In this document: positions 61,262 through 64,000 of the stretch, in pieces
Layout of the letters: each line of letters begins with the position of its first letter
Position numbering within the stretch: position 1 is the first letter of the stretch
The notes under the pieces: model-generated
Databases searched by the model: none
What the model saw: the letters and a program-made list of their open reading frames with translations, nothing else
Told to the model about the DNA's origin: nothing
Program-made: the position numbers and the translations under genes
DNA from: Natronococcus occultus SP4
Lineage (GTDB): Archaea > Halobacteriota > Halobacteria > Halobacteriales > Natrialbaceae
Direction: 5' to 3'
NCBI RefSeq assembly: GCF_000328685.1
Contig: NC_019974.1
Span: 2,533,001-2,597,000 of the forward strand
DNA length: 64,000 bases

Positions 61262-62968
61262 TCAGAGTCGCTTGCTCACGTAGGGGCCGTCCTGGTGGTA
61301 GCCCAGCTTGTTCCGGTAGTACTCCCGCGCGCCGATCCCGGAGATGACGCTGATCTTGTCGTAGCCGGCGTCGGCCGCGAGTTCCTCGGCGCGCTCCATC
61401 AGCCGGCGGCCGTACCCCTTGTGCTGGTGCTGTCCGGTTTCGCCCTCGTCGCCCATGGCGACCTCGCTTCCGTAAACGTGCAGTTCGCGGACGAGGGCGG
61501 CGTTCTCGAGCTCCGGCCGGAGTCGATCGCCGTTCGCGGCGGCTGCCGCGGTGCGGTCCGCGGGTCCGTCGCCGTGAGGGAATCGGAGTCGACAGAACCC
61601 GACCAGGAGATCCTTCTCGAAGTCCTCGAACGAGATGAACTGCTCCGTCCCGCCGCAGGCGTCGTAGCTCATTACGTCGAGCTCGACGTCCTCGGGCTCC
61701 TCGTCGTGGTGGCCGGCCTCCCGACAGCGGATACAGTCACAGGACCAGCCGTGCTCGTCCATCCGCTTCCGGGCGAGCTGTCGCAGGTTCGACTTCCAGA
61801 CGCCGGCGTCGATGAAGTCCGCGGGGATGTCTCGCTGGACCCGCTGGAGGCGCGTGTAGCAGGGAATCATGTCTTTGATCTCGGCGACCAGCTCCGCGGC
61901 CTCCTCGTTGTCGAGCGGGTCGAACTCCCCCTTGTGCCACCAGTCGTAGGTCGCGGTCCCCCGAACGATCAGGGTCGGGTAGATCTTTAGGTAGTCGGGC
62001 TTCCACTGTTCCTGCTCGAACAGCCGGCGGAAGTCCTCGAGACACATCTCCTTGCTCATCCCCGGCTGGCCCGGCATCATGTGGAAACCGACCTTGAACC
62101 CCGCGTTCCGGAGCCGGCGGTTGGCGTCGATCGACGCCTGGGCGCCGTGGCCGCGGTGCATCTCGCGGTTGATCCGCTCGTAGGTCGTCTGGACGCCGAC
62201 CTCGACTTTCGTCCCGCCCAGCTCGAGCATCCGATCGATCTGCTCGGGGTCACACCAGTCGGGCTTGGTCTCGAAGGTCGTCCCGATGTTCCTGATCTCG
62301 TTCGTCTCGTTTTCCGCGATGACGTCCTCGAGGTACTTGAACTCGTACTCCTCGGGATCCTCCGCGAAGCTGACGCCCTCGGCAGGTTCGGGCTCCTTGT
62401 CGACGTCGTAGTCGTTCATCGCCTCCAGGGCGCGTTTGACGAACCACTCCTGGTAGTCGTGACTGCGGGCGGTCATCGTCCCGCCCATCAGGATCAGCTC
62501 GACCTTGTCGACCGGGTGACCGATCTCCCGGAGCTGTTCGAGCCGCAGGGTCACCTGGCCGTAGGGGTCGTAGTCGTTCTGGACGCCCCGCGCCGCCGCG
62601 GGCTCCTCGCCCGTGTAGCTCTGGGAGCTCGAGAACTCCGAGTCGGGGCCGCCGGGACAGTAGAGACACTTCCCGTGGGGACACCGCTCGGGCGAGGTCA
62701 TGATCGCGACCGGGGAGACGCCCGAGGCGGTCCGGACCGGTTTGCGCTGGAGCACCGCCTCCAGATCCTCGCGGTACTCCTGGGGCGCGTGATCAAGCAG
62801 CTCGGAGTTTTTCGGCACCTTCGGCGCCGAGTGTTCCGAACACGCCTCGAGTTTGGCCTTTTCGACCTCGTCGCGGTCGATCTCGCCGTCGAGGATCCGC
62901 TCGACGAGCGTCTCGCAAACCTTCTCGAACGCGTCGGTTTCGGTCGGTTCGGGCGTCTCGGTACTCAC
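61262..62968 (-). CDS. elp3: Elp3, tRNA uridine(34) carboxymethyl-forming acetyltransferase
   Basis: A 568-residue radical-SAM/acetyltransferase fusion that modifies U34 in tRNA anticodons. The [4Fe-4S] cysteines are Cys96, Cys101 and Cys104 (ERCPHGKCLYCPGGP). YPTLIVRGTATYDWWHKGEF and VQTTYERINREMHRGHG are Elp3 landmarks. Residues 330-420 hold the zinc-linked CDCIRCREAGHH region. The GNAT domain has HKGYGRRLMERAEELAADAG. The start is GTG 62968 (VSTETPEP), with a TTATTC TATA-like box 30 nt upstream; a longer frame to 63988 crosses another gene. No other Elongator subunit is encoded here, as expected in archaea. Confidence 0.95.
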   Translation of the reverse strand: MSTETPEPTETDAFEKVCETLVERILDGEIDRDEVEKAKLEACSEHSAPKVPKNSELLDHAPQEYREDLEAVLQRKPVRTASGVSPVAIMTSPERCPHGKCLYCPGGPDSEFSSSQSYTGEEPAAARGVQNDYDPYGQVTLRLEQLREIGHPVDKVELILMGGTMTARSHDYQEWFVKRALEAMNDYDVDKEPEPAEGVSFAEDPEEYEFKYLEDVIAENETNEIRNIGTTFETKPDWCDPEQIDRMLELGGTKVEVGVQTTYERINREMHRGHGAQASIDANRRLRNAGFKVGFHMMPGQPGMSKEMCLEDFRRLFEQEQWKPDYLKIYPTLIVRGTATYDWWHKGEFDPLDNEEAAELVAEIKDMIPCYTRLQRVQRDIPADFIDAGVWKSNLRQLARKRMDEHGWSCDCIRCREAGHHDEEPEDVELDVMSYDACGGTEQFISFEDFEKDLLVGFCRLRFPHGDGPADRTAAAAANGDRLRPELENAALVRELHVYGSEVAMGDEGETGQHQHKGYGRRLMERAEELAADAGYDKISVISGIGAREYYRNKLGYHQDGPYVSKRL

Positions 62969-63070
62969 TATACGGAGTTGGTCCCGGAGCGTGAATAAGC
63001 GTGTCGGACTCGCTACTCTTCCGCTCGGGAGCAGTACGGCTTTGACCGCTCGCCCGCAACGGTAGCCTGA

Positions 63071-63508
63071 ATGCGCGAGATCGAGCTCTCGTACACCGTC
63101 GAGCCGCCGGCCGAGCAACTCCGTGAGCGACTGACGCCGCGTTCGATCCTCGAGTACGCGGACGTCTACGAGGTTCGAGCCTGCGAGCCGACCGACGACG
63201 GGGCCGAAGCCACGGTCGCGATCGACGGATCCGAGATGACGGTGCAGTTTTCGGCGCTCGAGGACGGGTACGAGTACCGCTTCGTCGACGGCGAGATGTT
63301 CGCGGAACGCTACTCGCGGCTCACCGTCGAGGACGGCGAGGAGACACGCGTCACGGCGACGGCCCGGTACACGTTCGACTCGATCTGGTCGTTCGTCCTC
63401 GATCGACTCGGCGCGAAAACGGTGCGCCGGGAGCTCGAACTGACGATCACGAACCTGCTCGAGGACGTCAAGCGGGCCGAAGCGAACGACCCACCCCGGG
63501 AGGAGTGA
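63071..63508 (+). CDS. SRPBCC-like protein
   Basis: A 145-residue protein with a helix-grip pattern: REIELSYTVEPPAEQLRERL, then YADVYEVRACEPTDDGAEAT, YEYRFVDGEMFAERYSRLTV, and ATARYTFDSIWSFVLDRLGA followed by a long C-terminal helix. This is the layout of the START/SRPBCC fold that often binds lipids or other hydrophobic ligands. Divergent from elp3. Ligand not known. Confidence 0.75.
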   Translation: MREIELSYTVEPPAEQLRERLTPRSILEYADVYEVRACEPTDDGAEATVAIDGSEMTVQFSALEDGYEYRFVDGEMFAERYSRLTVEDGEETRVTATARYTFDSIWSFVLDRLGAKTVRRELELTITNLLEDVKRAEANDPPREE

Positions 63509-63594
63509 GCGGCTCAGACGGCCGCCGTCCCCGCGTCCCGGCGGGTCCGCGTTCGGGGTGTAGCCGTGTCGGAACTGACGAACGGCGACCCGCC

Positions 63595-64000
63595 TCAGAC
63601 CTCGACGTACTCGAAGACGGCTCCCGATTTCTCGAACGCGGCGATCGACAGCGGTCCGTCGCCGGGCGGCCCCATCCCCGGAGAGTGCTGGGGCATCCCC
63701 GGCGCCGCGATGCCGAGAACGTCCGGTTCGTCCGCGAACAGTTCCTCGACGGCCTCGAGGGGGACGTGTCCCTCCACGAGGTAGTCGCCGAACTCGATCG
63801 TGTGGCAGCTCCAGGCGTCCTCGGGAACCGACAGCTCGCGTTTGACACCCTCGAGGTCGTCGGTCTCGTTGACCTCGACGTCGAACCCGTGGTCGTCGAG
63901 GTAGTCGACGTACGCCTCGCAGCAGCCACAGTCGGGGTCGTGGTGCTGGACGACGTGCTCGACCGGGAGCGAGCCCGACCACGTCCACTCGTCGCTCCCG
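63595..64000 (-). CDS. DUF411-family metal-binding protein, partial (5' end beyond window)
   Basis: The reverse-strand frame enters from the right edge and stops at 63595-63597, giving 134 codons without a start. VVQHHDPDCGCCEAYVDYLD holds the C-G-C-C metal site, and the rest includes DYLVEGHVPLEAVEELFADE and GIAAPGMPQHSPGMGPPGDG. The CGCC motif followed by a ~90-residue domain ending in a Met/Pro/Gly segment is the DUF411 signature, a family linked to copper handling. The N-terminus is not visible, so a signal peptide cannot be judged. Confidence 0.85.
   Translation of the reverse strand, partial: GSDEWTWSGSLPVEHVVQHHDPDCGCCEAYVDYLDDHGFDVEVNETDDLEGVKRELSVPEDAWSCHTIEFGDYLVEGHVPLEAVEELFADEPDVLGIAAPGMPQHSPGMGPPGDGPLSIAAFEKSGAVFEYVEV

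Noticed and set aside
61262-63988. A 908-codon reverse frame including Elp3
   Set aside because: The N-terminal 340 codons run against the SRPBCC-like gene and have no domain; Elp3 starts at GTG 62968 with its own TATA-like box.

Overview
The window comes from an extremely halophilic archaeon (class Halobacteria). The DNA is GC-rich and the proteins are strongly acidic. Starts are often preceded at about 30 nt by TATA-like boxes, as in leaderless haloarchaeal transcripts. Characteristic genes are archaeal glycerol kinase/GlpABC, AglB/AglJ, Orc1/Cdc6, HalOD1 proteins, GGGP synthase, pantoate kinase and Elp3. CTCGAG is very frequent, which would fit Natrialbales, but I cannot fix the genus. I saw no rRNA, tRNA or CRISPR array.

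Layout. 1-2.7 kb: an ABC exporter pair (permease cut by the window edge) and a phosphoglycolate phosphatase. 2.8-11.4 kb: a glycerol catabolism locus. glpK and a GlpX-like membrane gene diverge from glpABC, and a degenerate Orc1/Cdc6-like ATPase is translationally coupled to glpC. 11.4-15.5 kb: N-glycosylation, with the oligosaccharyltransferase aglB divergent from an AglG-like glycosyltransferase. 15.5-21.9 kb: a lower-GC accessory stretch. It holds a small membrane protein, two insertion sequences placed end to end (IS5 and ISH8/IS4 types), a repeat-containing secreted-type protein whose Tat signal has lost its start codon, an 84-bp palindromic element, a divergent winged-helix regulator/unknown pair with an operator-like palindrome, and an HNH protein. 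22-29.9 kb: an MFS transporter, two family-2 glycosyltransferases and three paralogues that carry a ParB/sulfiredoxin-like motif. A TnpB element sits in the divergent gap between two of these paralogues.

29.9-32.2 kb is the best-supported special structure: a replication origin. It has six origin-recognition-box-like repeats, an AT-rich unwinding region and an intact orc1/cdc6 gene, followed by aglJ. 33.3-46.1 kb is mostly core metabolism and regulation: DUF5789, ribbon-helix-helix, VOC, HalOD1, threonine synthase, a multi-PAS histidine kinase, GGGP synthase, DUF4336, Sir2, cytochrome P450 and AspRS.

46.4-53.6 kb is a monovalent-cation island. It contains a K+ channel with duplicated RCK domains, an Lrp/TrkA-C regulator fused in frame (across a stop) to a TrkH remnant, a 46-residue zinc ribbon, a UspA protein and two overlapping CPA2 antiporters. 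53.8-64 kb: an anchored beta-propeller-like protein, the archaeal CoA pathway pair (pantoate kinase and phosphopantothenate synthetase), a second HalOD1 protein, TyrRS, a 56-residue zinc protein, biotin-protein ligase, UspA, Elp3, an SRPBCC-like protein and a DUF411 protein cut by the right edge.

The glycerol genes form one pathway: uptake-associated protein, kinase, then FAD/Fe-S dehydrogenase feeding electrons to the membrane. The agl and GT2 genes point to S-layer glycan or exopolysaccharide synthesis in segments on both sides of mobile DNA and next to the origin. The cation island reads as a K+ and Na+/H+ balance module.
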